DNA from: Chiridota heheva
Lineage: Eukaryota; Echinodermata; Holothuroidea; Apodida; Chiridotidae
Assembly (NCBI GenBank): GCA_020152595.1
Contig: JAIGNY010001829.1
Coordinates: 489,501-553,500, forward strand
Length of the DNA stretch: 64,000 nucleotides
Direction: 5' to 3'
Shown: one piece after another, positions 11,360 through 22,439 of the stretch
Layout: the number at the start of each line of letters is the position of its first letter
How positions within the stretch are numbered: the stretch's first letter is position 1
Notes under the pieces: generated by a model
Database searches by the model: none
The model's input: the letters and a program-made list of their open reading frames with translations, nothing else
What the model was told of the DNA's origin: nothing
Made by a program: the position numbers and the translations under genes

Positions 11360-12490
11360 TACCCGAATTTTAAGTAAGGGTTAATCAACCCGCGACAAGT
11401 GTACCAACTCAAAAACAGATGCAGCATGGTCCCGGTGGGCGGCCCACTGAAGCGGAACGAGCCCGACTCTGCTGCTTGGAAGACAGAGGACCCCTTCAAT
11501 AATCAGCCTGTGCTTAGGAGTAAGGGTTAAGTTCAAAAAGTAAGATGTTAAGTCCCAAATCAAAGATTTTATGGCCAAATTGAACATTAAATCAAATGGG
11601 TATACATACAAAAAATAATCTAAATCAGAATAGAAATTGACAGTTTATCGTGGCCTAACAAGTTTCGGATTGGGGCAGAGGGGTAGGAACCGGGGTGTCA
11701 CTCTTGCAAATAAAAAGTGCCCCTCTTACAAATAAAAATGCCCCTTTTGCAAGTAACAGTACCTCTTAAAAATAAAAACAACTTGCCCTTTTGTAAATTT
11801 TTCTTTTGAAAATAATAAAAAATACCCATGGATTACTGATTATGATGCAGGAACTTATGCAAAATGGCTCCATTATTTAAAATTTTTAGAAAATTAGGGC
11901 GGATCCCTGCACAACCAGAGCGTGCCCCCTTAAAATGACAGAAAATTTGCACAAATTGTATTCAACCTCCATATTTTTTTAACTGCGTTTTTTAAAACAT
12001 TCTCTCAAGTGGGCTAAATTTGAACAGTTTGCCTTGGACCGATTAGCGCCACCTATATTTTTGATCCGCTTCTTAGTCCCACTCGAAAGTGGGGGTAGAG
12101 AGGGATATAAAGGCCTGTAATTAAATATGAATACGAATGTGCATTTAAATAGCGGGGCCAAGAAAGTTGACGAAACCCCATTCTTGACAATGGTGAAAAT
12201 GGTGTAGATTTGGAACAAAAATAGGTGATGACGTAAGTTTTTTTTTTCTTTTCTTTTCAGAATGTTTTGATATGGAGTGGATTTGCCAGTTTGCCCCATG
12301 TGGGAACCTTGCGCGCATCTGCTTATCATTCCTACACACATACCGGGGACCTGTGATCCTCTCAGTAACAATTGTCTATTGCGTGAAAACGCAATCTGAA
12401 CTTATATGAACTTTTTTTGGAGGTCATGGTGAAAACCCGGTGTTCATCCACTTCCTATCCAAATTCAGAACCCAGTATTGCCGGCTTGTT
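11360..12490. other. Stretch without recognisable gene
   Basis: A GC-richer segment at 11390-11530 reads open on the minus strand (about 47 residues, ending VFELVHLSRVD) but has no recognisable motif. At 11700-11790 a unit like CCCCTCTTACAAATAAAAAT recurs about three times. The remainder shows nothing clear. Confidence 0.4.
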
Positions 12491-12492
12491 AC

Positions 12493-13435
12493 CAGGGGCG
12501 TAACTTGATTTCGAGACTAGGGAGGGGAGGGTGAAAGTCTAATTTGCATTTGCCCGATTTATTAAAAAAGATATTTACATGTGTTTATATACAATCACAT
12601 AATGTTGAACAATTGGGGACAGATCACCCCCACCCCCACCAATGCGGTCGAACTAAAGTTTCAAATGTTTCACTATGGTGGGGGCAAATAAATGTTGGTG
12701 TTCCCCCTTCCCCCCTCCCCCTCCCTCCCCTCCCCATCCAAAAAAAGTAAATTGGCATGAACCGTTTAGGAAATTGCATAAAATCAGTTGTTTTGAATGT
12801 AGGAACCGTCAAAGTCCTGGAAGGGGTCCAGGGAGCAAAGCCTCAGGAAGCGCTGCTTTGGTAAAATTTCCCGAAAATTGAAGAAAATTCCCCAAATATT
12901 GAAGAAAAATTCGGGAAATAAAGGAAATTTCCTGAAAATGAGGAAATCTTCCGAAAATGACGGAATTTTCCACAAAATTGAAGAAAATATTTCAAAAAGG
13001 AAGTAAATTCCCCGAAAATTGAAAACAAATTAAGTAAATTGAACAAAACTGAAACGAATTTCACGAAAAGGAAGGCAATTGTCCACAAATTGAAGCAAAT
13101 TGCACAAAAATGAATGAAAATTTACATCCACAAAAATTGAAGAAAAGTGCCAAAAATAAAGGAAATTGCACGAAAGTTAAAGCAAATTTTACGAAAATTG
13201 AAAACAACTTCTCAAAAATTGAACAAAATTCCAGAAAATGAAGGAAATTGCAAAAAAAATTAAAGGAAATTTCACAAAAATGAAGGAAATTGCAGGAAAA
13301 TTGAAGCATATTTCACAAAAATTTACGAAAAGTGCAGAAAATTTCTTGAAAATTTTCTCCCCCCCTCCCCCTCAGTATTTTTTTTTTTTTGCTGCCTTGG
13401 CCTGCTGGCCTCCGGTTTCTACGCCCTTGCTTGGA
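12493..13435. mobile_element. Probable TIR element carrying a 20-bp tandem array
   Basis: The left end CAGGGGCGTAACTTG and the right end TTTCTACGCCCTTGCTTG are roughly inverted, as in many animal DNA transposons that begin CAGGGGCGTA. Between them, 12862-13345 is a degenerate array. No transposase frame is present. The boundaries are approximate. Confidence 0.45.
12862..13345 (+). repeat. Degenerate ~20-bp minisatellite (GAAAATTGAAGAAAATT-like)
   Basis: About 24 units of 18-22 bp follow each other, such as CCCGAAAATTGAAGAAAATT, with variants GGAAATT and CACAAAAATGAA. Long minus-strand ORFs rich in Phe, Ser and Glu across it are repeat artefacts. Confidence 0.8.
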
Positions 13436-13613
13436 AGCTTAGGTTCAGGGGGAGAAGCCCAGGAAACTCTGAAGATTTCTTAAAGGATTAGGTTAGTGAT
13501 AGATAAGAATTATCACATGGTAAAAAAAAAATATTCCAAAAATCTGAGGGGCCATGGCCCCCTTTGTTATATACCGTCGATAAATTTGAATGTGCAATTT
13601 GTTACAAATATAC

Positions 13614-13845
13614 AGTGCCGCCGAGAGGATCGCGGGGTCAAACTGAAAATCATGGGGCCCGTATCGGAGCAAAAAAAGAAAAAAAAAGTGTATTACTTAT
13701 TTCTGTTCCAATTTTACACTGTTTTCGCCATAGCATATGTGATTTCGCCATTTTTGGGGTTCTTCTATTGGAACGCACATTCATTTTCTTAATTTTTGCA
13801 GGCCCCCTAATGACCGGAGCCCCCTAGAACCCCGACGGTGCTATA
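13614..13845. mobile_element. Possible small TIR element (CAGTGCCGCCGAGAGG end)
   Basis: The left end CAGTGCCGCCGAGAGG and the right end CCCCGACGGTGC are roughly inverted, and both flank GGGGCCC/GGGGGCTCC segments. The element abuts a TA microsatellite (13840-13859), so no target duplication can be defined. Confidence 0.35.
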
Positions 13846-14094
13846 TATATATATATATAACAGCTTTTTATAATATTATTACATATAAAGTTTTACCAAA
13901 TAATTTAGGTTTTTCTTCCCGGTGCCCGGCTCGTATCAGCTATGCAAGCATGGAACATTGGAACATTACTTGAAATGTATATGCAGCCTAACCATCATGA
14001 GAGTTCGTGGTAGCCTTTCATTCATGTTACTGTATTTGATTTATGGAAACATTAATTATCTCCAGAGTAACTTTCAGATGATCATTTGAACATA

Positions 14095-14240
14095 TAGGAT
14101 TCGGGCCTAGTTCAGTGGTCAAGCAAGTTTATCTTACTGTCTTATGTGAATGAGGACACAAATGATACCAAACTTATAAACCTAAAAATCTCCTTAATGG
14201 AATAAGATTTTTGCGGAATGCTTTCTTCACCATCCTTTAA
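14095..14240. mobile_element. Fragment of MITE family A (AGGATTAGTTCAG)
   Basis: TAGTTCAGTGGTCAAGCAAG is followed by sequence like CTCCTTAATGGAATAAGATT, as in the full copies at 18.4, 35.5 and 63.0 kb. Neither terminus is complete. Confidence 0.5.
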
Positions 14241-14892
14241 TTAACGTGAAAAAGATTATTCTGCCCGTATACCGTGATTTGCAGATATAGAGGGCTGTAC
14301 GAGATTTTAGTTGGAGGAATAAAACATGGGGGGAGGGGGAACGAAAATTCTGTACACATAATAATTAAAGCATTTTTATTCTTTATTATAAACTTACTTA
14401 CGCCTTCTTATTCCTTTCCGGAATATAGGCCATGGATGAACCCCCTCCGCCAATTTATGTCTGTCCTGGGCCAGCATATGCAGCTGTTGCCAGTTGTATC
14501 CCAGTTGGGCCATATTATAAACAAGGCCCACTAAAAAAATATTAGCTTATCACCCTTGTGCGCATCAGTTTTGAGAGAATCCCAGATTTGTATTTGTATT
14601 TTTTTTAAAGAAAAAGTATTACCGTATTTTTCTCTCAGATTAGTCATTCAGCTGATAGTTTTCAAAATTTATTACGCCTGTTGTGGTTGACCTGATCCGG
14701 AACCTACAATTCACCGAATTGAATTAAATCGTTTTGGGATAAAAAGTAAAAACTAAAAAAACAAGTGCCCGCATTGTTTTTTCAGTTTGGGTGATATAAT
14801 ATTTATTATTAATATTTTTTAACGGGGCGGCGGTAATATTTTTTGGGGAAATTGCCATCCCTTGCCTTTATGGCGAAACGCCCTGATTGCAG

Positions 14893-15002
14893 CGAGACTC
14901 TCGACCTGTATAACATTTTCACTGCTGGCTGGCATATTCGGTAATCTGGTAATCAAGAGCAGCAGGAACTCCAAGGACGTCATTTACCAGCTGGTGAATA
15001 TG
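14893..15002 (+). CDS. Candidate internal exon, unknown protein
   Basis: An open frame reads ARLSTCITFSLLAGIFGNLV, then IKSSRNSKDVIYQLVNM. Codons in the second half prefer G or C in third position (AAG AGC AGC AGG AAC), unlike the AT-rich surroundings. A possible acceptor (CTGATTGCAG, ending 14892) precedes it; a weak donor (ATG, then GTACGC) follows at 15003. The segment TFSLLAGIFGNLVI is hydrophobic and could be a membrane segment, but no family was recognised. The frame is also open for about 12 codons upstream of the acceptor, so the start is uncertain. Confidence 0.3.
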
Positions 15003-15009
15003 GTACGCC

Positions 15010-15240
15010 AAGTGGGCAAAAACTAGAAGGTAGTGATGAATTTAATTCGGTCATATTTATGAGGTGGTGATAAATTTCATTTGGTGGTGGTAAAAAATGT
15101 TAGTCAGTGATAATTTTCGTTTGGTCACATTTATTAGTTGGATTAAATTCTGTGGTGGAAATCAAAATGTTCAACGGTGATAATTTTCATTCAATAGTAT
15201 TCATTGATGTTGATAGTAAACAACGAGCGGTGTGTGGAAA
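15010..15240 (+). repeat. Degenerate GGTGATAATTTTCATT-type repeats
   Basis: Units such as GGTGGTGATAAATTTCATTT recur at irregular 30-50 bp spacing, with GTGATAATTTTCGTTTGG and GTGATAATTTTCATTC as variants. No gene is present. Confidence 0.5.
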
Positions 15241-15440
15241 ATAATATCAGTGTTAGAAAATGTGTGACAGTGATGAAAAGCATTGTACGTCAAAAATAAA
15301 AATACGTAGGCCTAATTTATATTTGCGTGACGTGAAATGTATATAGTGGTAATATATTAAATTTGTGTACATCAATGCAAAAAATGAAAAACTGCGGTAT
15401 ACAATTTTGTAGTGAAAGTTTACAACTATTATATTGTGCT

Positions 15441-16028
15441 GATGTAACATAACATAACATAACAAGTTTATGGGCTATGAAAAGTTAGTCACCCCATAAA
15501 AATCTTAAACTAACACCACCACCACCACCACACACACACACACACACACACACAAATCAAAGACGCCCAGAGTTAGTAAAGAACTGATCAATGTTGACTT
15601 TGAAATTGTGAACAGAATTGAAGCGAACTACCCACTCAGGCAAACCATTCCACTCATTAACAACTCTTTGCGAAAAGCTAAAATGCCGAATATCTATCCT
15701 TGAGAACTCTTTGGTCCACTTCAACCTGTTATTTCGTGTCACATGAAACATAAAACAAACATAAAAACATACAAGAAATAACAGGAAGCCAAAGCATCAC
15801 TATCAGATAGGAACTTAAAACCTGAATCAGACCTCCTTGGTGTAGTGGTTAGTAGTTTGTCCTCTCAACCCACAAGTCCCGGGTTCATATCCCGGTGGGT
15901 CTGCAACCAGTGAGTTCACAACTGGTTATCAAAGGCTGTAGCCATCTTGATATAATGTCCAGCACTGGATGCTTTCGGGACGTTAAACATTGCTATGTTA
16001 TATTGCCACGTACCCTTCTCATCTGCAG
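15441..16028 (-). pseudogene. CR1-like LINE 3' end, second copy, split by a SINE
   Basis: The minus-strand frame 15557-15751 encodes the end of the RT ORF (SFSQRVVNEWNGLPEWVV, then FFTNSGRL before the stop), typical of the C-terminus of CR1-group ORF2. It is followed by a 3' UTR with a CACA microsatellite (15520-15554), then TTATGTTATGTTATG at 15441-15465. The sequence aligns with the copy at 5.9-6.3 kb but keeps a better frame. A 170-bp SINE interrupts it at about 15831-16000; LINE sequence resumes with ATTGCCACGTACCCTTCTC and ends near 16028. Confidence 0.8.
15831..16000 (+). mobile_element. tRNA-derived SINE inserted in the CR1-like LINE
   Basis: The 5' part resembles a tRNA: box A-like TGGTGTAGTGGTTAG (about 15838) and box B-like GGTTCATATCC (about 15881) lie at normal tRNA spacing, and CCGGG/CCCGG can pair as a T stem. 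A 100-bp non-tRNA body follows and ends GGGACGTTAAACATTG. That end resembles the GCCGTTAAACATCAAC end of the I-group-like LINEs in this window, a possible source of its retrotransposition machinery. It would be transcribed by RNA polymerase III. LINE sequence continues directly on both sides. No target duplication was resolved. Confidence 0.7.
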
Positions 16029-17178
16029 TTGTTCCATCATTATTTTTTTATTATCACCCATGTATATGGGATCACTACCTTTGTTTTTTACCATCGTCTT
16101 GTCTTCTATTGTTTATCATCGTCTCATAATTTCGACTGCCTACTAAGAATACCACCAATTTTTTTTCCCACTTGGCGTTCCATAGGTAAACAGCCCAAAC
16201 CAAAGCAGAGATTACCATAAACAAACCGACTACCTGGCCCAACCATTTTTGTTAAACGTTACGAAAAATGGTAAAAGAATTCTTCATTTATCGAATAACG
16301 TAAAGAATTTGTCTGAAAAATAAATATTAATCAAAAGAATGAGACTTGAGAGAGTAAAGATAATGAATAAACAAACTTTTAAGAAACATAACAGCCGATA
16401 ACATCTTGAGTTGATTTGGACTGTAGTGTGTTACGTGTACGGTATAATTAAATCTCGTTTACGAATGATATTCATATATATGGCTCCCTCCTCCCAATTG
16501 GAGAGGAGTTTGTTATGTCCGTACGTTGACTAGACTACACACACACAGTATGTGTAACCGGATGAATGAACTGTTCAAACAAAATCGATAATTCCTGATT
16601 TGGATTAGAGACCGTCGGATTCTAAACTTGCCGTGGAAACCGGGAATAATTATTTTACAGTGTAATTCATTTTCTTCTTTACAAGGTATGATGATTACTG
16701 AAGTATTATATTCAATAGATATAATTTTTTGTGGAAATGCTTGTATTTTTATTGAAGTTTATCCCACGCCCATGTTTGATTTCGAGTTAGTAACGTTGCT
16801 AATAACACTGGTAGGCTAGGCTAGGCCTATTTAATGGTAGGAATTCTTAACACTAGGCCGCTATAGAGATAAGAATTACTTTCACTTTCATTTAGTCGAA
16901 TTTGAAAGGTTAAGATACCTTGAAGATAAAAATAAATGCAAATTTAATCACATTTCATTCGTTGTTGTTGTTGAGAAATCAGCAAAACAGTGTAGACCCC
17001 CTAGGCCTACAGTACAATGCAGAGACTGGAAAAACCTCTCCTAATTAACCCAGCTAATGCACCCTCCCTTGAGGCCTTCACGAAAGTGTTGAAGGGCTTT
17101 ATAGTTTAGACTCATGTTTGTATCTTGTTTTTACTCGCACTACTTATGTATATGCTGTCGGTGATTCTTATATTACTA
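16029..17178. other. Stretch without recognisable gene
   Basis: No coding frame or repeat was recognised. CTAGGCCTA-type palindromes lie near 16815 and 17000. Confidence 0.4.
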
Positions 17179-17674
17179 GGCGGGCCAAATCTGGCCCGCC
17201 AGACAAGACAATCTGGCCCGCCAGACAAGACAATCTGGCCCGCCAGACAAGACAATCTGGCCCGCCAGACAAGACAATCTGGCCCGCCAGACAAGACAAT
17301 CTGGCCCGCCAGACAAGACAATCTGGCCCGCCAGACAAGACAATCTGGCCCGCCAGACAAGACAATCTGGCCCGCCAGACAAGACAATCTGGCCCGCCAG
17401 ACAAGACAATCTGGCCCGCCAGACAAGACAATCTGGCCCGCCAGACAAGACAATCTGGCCCGCCAGACAAGACAATCTGGCCCGCCAGACAAGACAATCT
17501 GGCCCGCCAGACAAGACAATCTGGCCCGCCAGACAAGACAATCTGGCCCGCCAGACAAGACAATCTGGCCCGCCAGACAAGACAATCTGGCCCGCCAGAC
17601 AAGACAATCTGGCCCGCCAGACAAGACAATCTGGCCCGCCAGACAAGACAATCTGGCCCGCCAGACAAGACAAT
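17179..17674. repeat. 22-bp minisatellite, 22 near-identical copies
   Basis: The unit CTGGCCCGCCAGACAAGACA plus AT fills 17191-17674, exactly 484 bp or 22 units, with no visible variation. Each unit holds the inverted repeat CTGGC-CC-GCCAG. Just before the first unit, GGCGGGCC pairs with GGCCCGCC across six bases (17179-17200). Because 22 is not a multiple of 3, all three frames on both strands stay open, producing five overlapping false ORFs. The homogeneity implies recent expansion or conversion. Confidence 0.97.
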
Positions 17675-18398
17675 ATAGTCCGTGAACAATAGTAATTATT
17701 ATGATACAATACAGTGCATTGCATGTAAAATCAATCTGATTGAGATCAGTAAAAATTGCAAAATACTCATTTATTTTGGTTTTTCCTAGGTAGATCAGTT
17801 CACTAAAAACATTGTGGCTTATCAAATAAAATGTTTTCTTTAGTTCCGCTATAAATTAGTGGCTTGTCAAAGGAAGGTGGATAAGAGAACGCCAACATCT
17901 GGTGTACATCTTCTAATCACTCATGCTTTCAACTTGTTTGTATTTAGGGATTGTTTTGACAGGTTTTGTTTTGTCACATGACGCTGGTCTGAAGCTGTTG
18001 TGAAATGATGGCCCTTCGAAAAATTTATTTAAGAACCCTTGGTGTATACACTAAGCACCTTTACTATTGGCTGTTCATTGGCTCCACATGCCTACACAGC
18101 CGTAGTATGTTTATCTTCAGTTTTTGAAGCTGCACTTTCTTGGAAGAAGAAGATAATGTAGTAGGCCTAGTACTTAATGATGAAGGGTTTAGTTTTTTCA
18201 CTTAACCTGGGCAATTTTTTTCTCATGAGAATTTCCAAAGATCCAGGCCCTAGGTCTGTAGGATTGATCAAATTTATATTTTGTGTGCAGCCAAAAGAGC
18301 TTTAGATTCTTAACAGTGTGAACAGTACGAAAATGAAATGAAATAAATTACAAAACACTTTCCAAGTTTATGGCACATCAGACTGAGTTTGAAAATGT
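17675..18398. other. Stretch without recognisable gene
   Basis: No supported gene. A TAGGCCTAG palindrome lies near 18160. Confidence 0.4.
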
Positions 18399-18401
18399 TT
18401 A

Positions 18402-18931
18402 AAGGATTAGTTCAGTTGTGCAGTATATTTATATTATATGTAAGGGGACTTTAAAAGAGACAAAATGGTGAAGAAACCGTTCAAAAATTGTTAAGGAGAT
18501 ATTTAAGTTTAAAGCCCGGTCTTATCTTAAAAATAATTGGTGTCGTAAGTCTACTATGGAAAGTTGCCATCTTCATCCTCACATTCTTTTAATTATGTAT
18601 TTTAAAGAAAGTTTGTTGAATTTTTTTAATTTAAATTATTTTTCCTCGAACTTTCTTCAGGTGGTATAATATGAATACCCTTCCAAGATTCTGTTTTACT
18701 ACTTTCTTGGTGTATCCAATATTTTTTAAGCCACAAAACTGAAGGACAAAATTTCATAGAATACATTAAAGACAGAGGAATCTGAAGTTATGACATCACA
18801 ACTAGTCTGATTTACGTAACAAATTTTAAACTTAGATATTTCCTTAAGGGAATAGGGCTTTCTTCACTATTGTTTCTTTTGAAGTCCTCTTTTATATGAG
18901 ATGGACTTGCTTGACCCCTAAGCTAATCCTT
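18402..18931. mobile_element. MITE family A, full copy (530 bp)
   Basis: It begins AGGATTAGTTCAG after TTAA and ends CTAAGCTAATCCT before TTAA. The sub-terminal AAAGAGACAAAATGGTGAAG and its inverted counterpart give long imperfect TIRs. It aligns with 35.5 kb (opposite orientation internally) and 63.0 kb. It has no coding capacity. Confidence 0.8.
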
Positions 18932-19483
18932 TAACGTATACAAAAGTTGTGATGTATGATTGAGAAGGCAATCAAAACAGCTTGAATTTGAAGCCTTTAA
19001 TGTAAAATTTGTGTCTCTGTAATTCATCCTAAATTATGATTGATTTGAGGTAATATAAAATTTGGACTTGGAAATTCAAAAAACATTAAATGTTATTTGA
19101 ACTTGGAGATTCAAAATGTCTTGGTCATATTGAACTGCTTTCATTTTTTAGGATCTCATAAGTTTTGTCTTTTTGATGTAAGAAAATTTAAATAAAATTG
19201 GAAAAACCCTGTGGTAATAAACACAGCAAATCATCTAATTAGGTAACGTAATCTGTTTCACTTCGTTTTGTATAAAATGTGCCTAAAATTGGTATAAAAT
19301 TATAAATCAGGAAAATAGTTAAATTTCTAAACATTTTATAATAGAAGTACATTAAAAACAATAAATTTATCATAATTAAGAAGTAAAAAATCATTTCTTT
19401 ATACTGATTTCTTATATAAGGATTAATAATTTTTGCTCTATTTATTAAAATACTGTAAGGCCTTAAAATTAAAAATGGCTGTA
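18932..19483. other. Stretch without recognisable gene
   Basis: AT-rich. The TTGAATTTGAAG and CTTGGAAATTCAAAA/CTTGGAGATTCAAAA segments are small local repeats near 19070-19115. Confidence 0.35.
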
Positions 19484-19856
19484 TTCTCGTGGTTGGAGTC
19501 GACGTAACCGTGTACGAGCTCAGTACGGTTTTGCCAAGTTGGAGGGGAAACATTAACATTACAGTCAATGGAATATTTTTTATAAATAGTTGTGTCGCTT
19601 CAGCCAGTCAGCAAAAATTAATGGTAGGTACTCATGCATGTTGGAAACTTTTATCTAATAAACATCATATTTGAAGAAAAATAAATTCTGCCCAGAATTT
19701 GTTGAAAAATGACAGAAAATATGTTTTTCTCCCATTGACTGAAATGATAACTGACCGTTTGTTTTCCCCTTTGACTGAAGTTTGAGATCGTCAAAAAAGC
19801 ATTGTTACCATGCCGTGCACCACAACATTCCCAGATGTCCAACCTGAATGGTCTAG
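19484..19856 (-). mobile_element. MITE family D, copy 1
   Basis: The ends TTCTCGTGGTTGGAGTCGAC and CCCAGATGTCCAACCTGAA are roughly inverted. The whole segment aligns in reverse with 28322-28692, including CAAAAAAGCATTGTTACC and the TCTCCCATTGACTG-like stretch. It is non-coding. Confidence 0.7.
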
Positions 19857-20279
19857 TTTAACCAATTTTGATGAAACTTCTCTGCTATTTTCTTGGTTTA
19901 TATTGTAGCATATTTTCAGATGGGTACAACATTTGTACAACCTCACATTGCAAGTTAAGTCTGTGCATTTTAAGATTAGTCATAAACTACAGACGCTTGT
20001 AACATAATATCTGTTATACAGTACCTCACAGAATTTAAAGCTGCTTCTGTTGAATATAACACATCTTTGAAGTAATTTGAGATACTATGACTTGCATTTG
20101 TTAGTAAGGGAAGATACCTGCCTTAGAGGTCTAGAAATTTATTTCGGTTGCTATGCATGTCTTTCAAGTGTATAATTGGATTAGCTCCAATCTTCTTAAC
20201 AAGTTATTTTTATGTGAAACAAAGCAATTATTAATTTAGATCAACTCATTCTTGCACATTTGAAATACTATAAACTTAC

Positions 20280-20530
20280 AGAAAAATCTTTGGGATCGTG
20301 CATTTTCTGTGGCTGGGCAAAATGGAGTAGATTGCCGGCTGAGATCAAATGTATAACCTCTTTCCCCCTTTTCAAGACGAAACCTGAAACTCACCTTTTT
20401 CACTTAGCATTCAAATGATTACTCTGCTTGACTTTTTTGTGTTTTATTTTGATTGTAAAGTGCCACTGAATATAGTTAGTACTGTAGAAGTGAGTTATAT
20501 ATAAATAGTGCTTATCATTATTATTATTAT

Positions 20531-20571
<41 letters not shown>

Positions 20572-20585
20572 ATAGTAGTAAAACA
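20280..20585 (+). pseudogene. L2/CR1-type LINE ORF2 C-terminus and 3' tail
   Basis: The frame LWDRAFSVAGAKWSRLPAEI continues with FPLFKTKPETHLFHLAFK before a stop near 20420. This is the usual C-terminal end of L2/CR1 ORF2 (DRAFSVAAPKLWNSLP-type). A 3' UTR with TTGTAAAGTGCCACTGAA and ATATAAATAGTGCTTATC follows, then an ATT run that turns into an AGT/GTA run (20519-20580). The copy is strongly 5'-truncated. Confidence 0.75.
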
Positions 20586-21890
20586 GATTTTAAAGCTTAC
20601 AGTGATTATGGTACCATCTAAAGAAATTATGGATTTTTTTCTTCAAAATTGATCTTATTATTAGGTGGTGAGAACGACTCACTATGACTCACTATGCATT
20701 TCTATGTGTAATAAAACTGCCAACACCATTCGGAGCCAACACCATTTACTTCTAAGGAAAAATTTATACACCTTAAAATTTCAAAAACCTAATGTTCACT
20801 AGAAAGCAACTTAGTCTTGAGAAAACAATTACCTCATTCATTACAGTTTTCAAAGCCAAATTCCTGAGGAAATGAGGCTTTTTCCAGACTTTGCTATTTG
20901 GTTGTTCACAGCTTCAGAAATGGAACGGTAGTTAGACATCACTATGTAATAAGGGGCAGACACCCTCATACTGTAGGTGTTTTTATACAAAGACTGAATG
21001 AAAATCCACAGGAAGTTGGTAATATTCCATTAACAATGTAGGATTCGAAACCTACAAGCAGAATACATCAGAATAGAGGGATTTCATCACGTGACTCTAA
21101 CTCATCTGGAAGCCATTTGGCAGGGCAGCGTCTTCGTTGCATTTCACACGTCTTCACATGACCCAGTCACATGACATGTACAACAAACATACTACATGCT
21201 AACCTACCAGTACCAGTTTAGCAAATTTTACTAATTACAATTTTTGTTCGCTTCTGATTTTACTTCATATTTTCCTTAAGTTTGATATATTCACCAGGTA
21301 TACGAAGAGTAACTTAAGCGTTAATGCCAGCTGATTGTTCGTTATATTCAGACAAAATCTACATACCTGATATTAAGTGTTTGCTGCAAATCCTATACCG
21401 TAGGTTGAAAGCGTCCATGTGTAAGGGCTGTACGCCGAAACCTACTTTGAACGTTGATTAGGATCAGATGGAAATCGAGAAAATGTGATTTTATTCCCCT
21501 GCACACATCTATTAGTGCAACCAATGCCACAGCAAGAATCGATCATGAACAGACGTAATTTGGAAGTTTATAAATACAGGAATTTGAAAGGTCTATGAAC
21601 AGAAACTTTTCTGTTTAACCATGTATGAAAGAGTTTAATTGGAGTATTCTAGATGATGTCACAATAACGTGTGTAAATCTGAACAACCAGTTTTGTCAGT
21701 GAAAACAAAAGCATTGTACCATTACAGCCAGTGTGAAATCGGTCACTTTTAGAGGCCTAATTCTCTACGTTCGCTTTGGTAATTTTGCAGAAAATTGTTG
21801 CAAATTTGGAGGAAATATTGGTAAAAAGATTATTTAGAAGTTTGAAATATATGTAGAAAAAAATGTGGTGTGTACTTGTGCACAAATCAT
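20586..21890. other. Stretch without recognisable gene
   Basis: No coding frame with family motifs, and no repeat shared with the rest of the window was recognised. A CACGTGACTC/CACATGACCC cluster lies near 21090-21175. Confidence 0.35.
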
Positions 21891-22400
21891 AACACGTTTT
21901 CACCGACAAAGAGTTTTGGATGTTAAAAATGCGCGGATGACCGAATACTTGAATGGTCTTTGAATTTTGAAAATAGCATGTGTAGTTTTCAAGTTATGAG
22001 TAAGCAAAGTCGGAAAATTATTTAAAATATTGAAAAAAGATAATGTATGTACAGGAAACACATACATACCTCAAAAGGCTTTTTTTTTTATATATTTCTT
22101 CGTTTAATTTCAGACCTTGAAAATATTCAAAATGCGTTCACCAGGTTGAGGTTGGTAGGGGGTATGACAAAGATCAAATCCTCTTCATAGTTATCTTCGC
22201 TTTTTCAAAGAGAAATGGTAGAGGGTTAAAAAACAATGGATTGACATAGGGAAATAAAAACTATGTCCTGTTCATGCATCACCATATTATTTAACAAAAA
22301 AGTAAGCCCATATTTGCACAAAAATCCTAAAAAAGCTGTAAAATGGCAATTTTTAAGCGATTTTGATAAAACGCTTTGCTTTCTTCATGTTTTTCCAACT
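21890..22400 (+). mobile_element. Repeat family E, copy 1 (partial)
   Basis: This segment aligns in order with 27797-28310: GTAGTTTTCAAGTTATGAGT, then GAAATGGTAGAGGGTTAAAA, AACAATGGATT and AAAAAGCTGTAAAATGG. The left terminus was not found. It is non-coding. Confidence 0.65.
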
Positions 22401-22439
22401 CCCCGCTCAGCCACTTTGCCATGTTCTCAAACTCCAAGC

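Noticed and set aside
11381..11611. Minus-strand 76-aa ORF in a GC-richer patch
   Set aside because: No recognisable motif, no clear donor or acceptor pair, and lies next to a MITE.
12784..13309. Phe/Ser-rich ORFs on the minus strand
   Set aside because: Translation of the degenerate 20-bp array within a probable TIR element.
15833..15905. Functional tRNA gene
   Set aside because: Box A and box B are present, but the anticodon arm and acceptor stem do not close well, and a SINE body follows within a LINE.
17191..17674. CRISPR-like array of regular direct repeats
   Set aside because: Units are contiguous with no spacers, there are no cas genes, and the DNA is eukaryotic. It is a minisatellite.
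17112..17825. ORFs of 173-237 aa across the 22-bp array on both strands
   Set aside because: A stop-free unit whose length is not a multiple of 3 opens every frame. No independent coding evidence exists.
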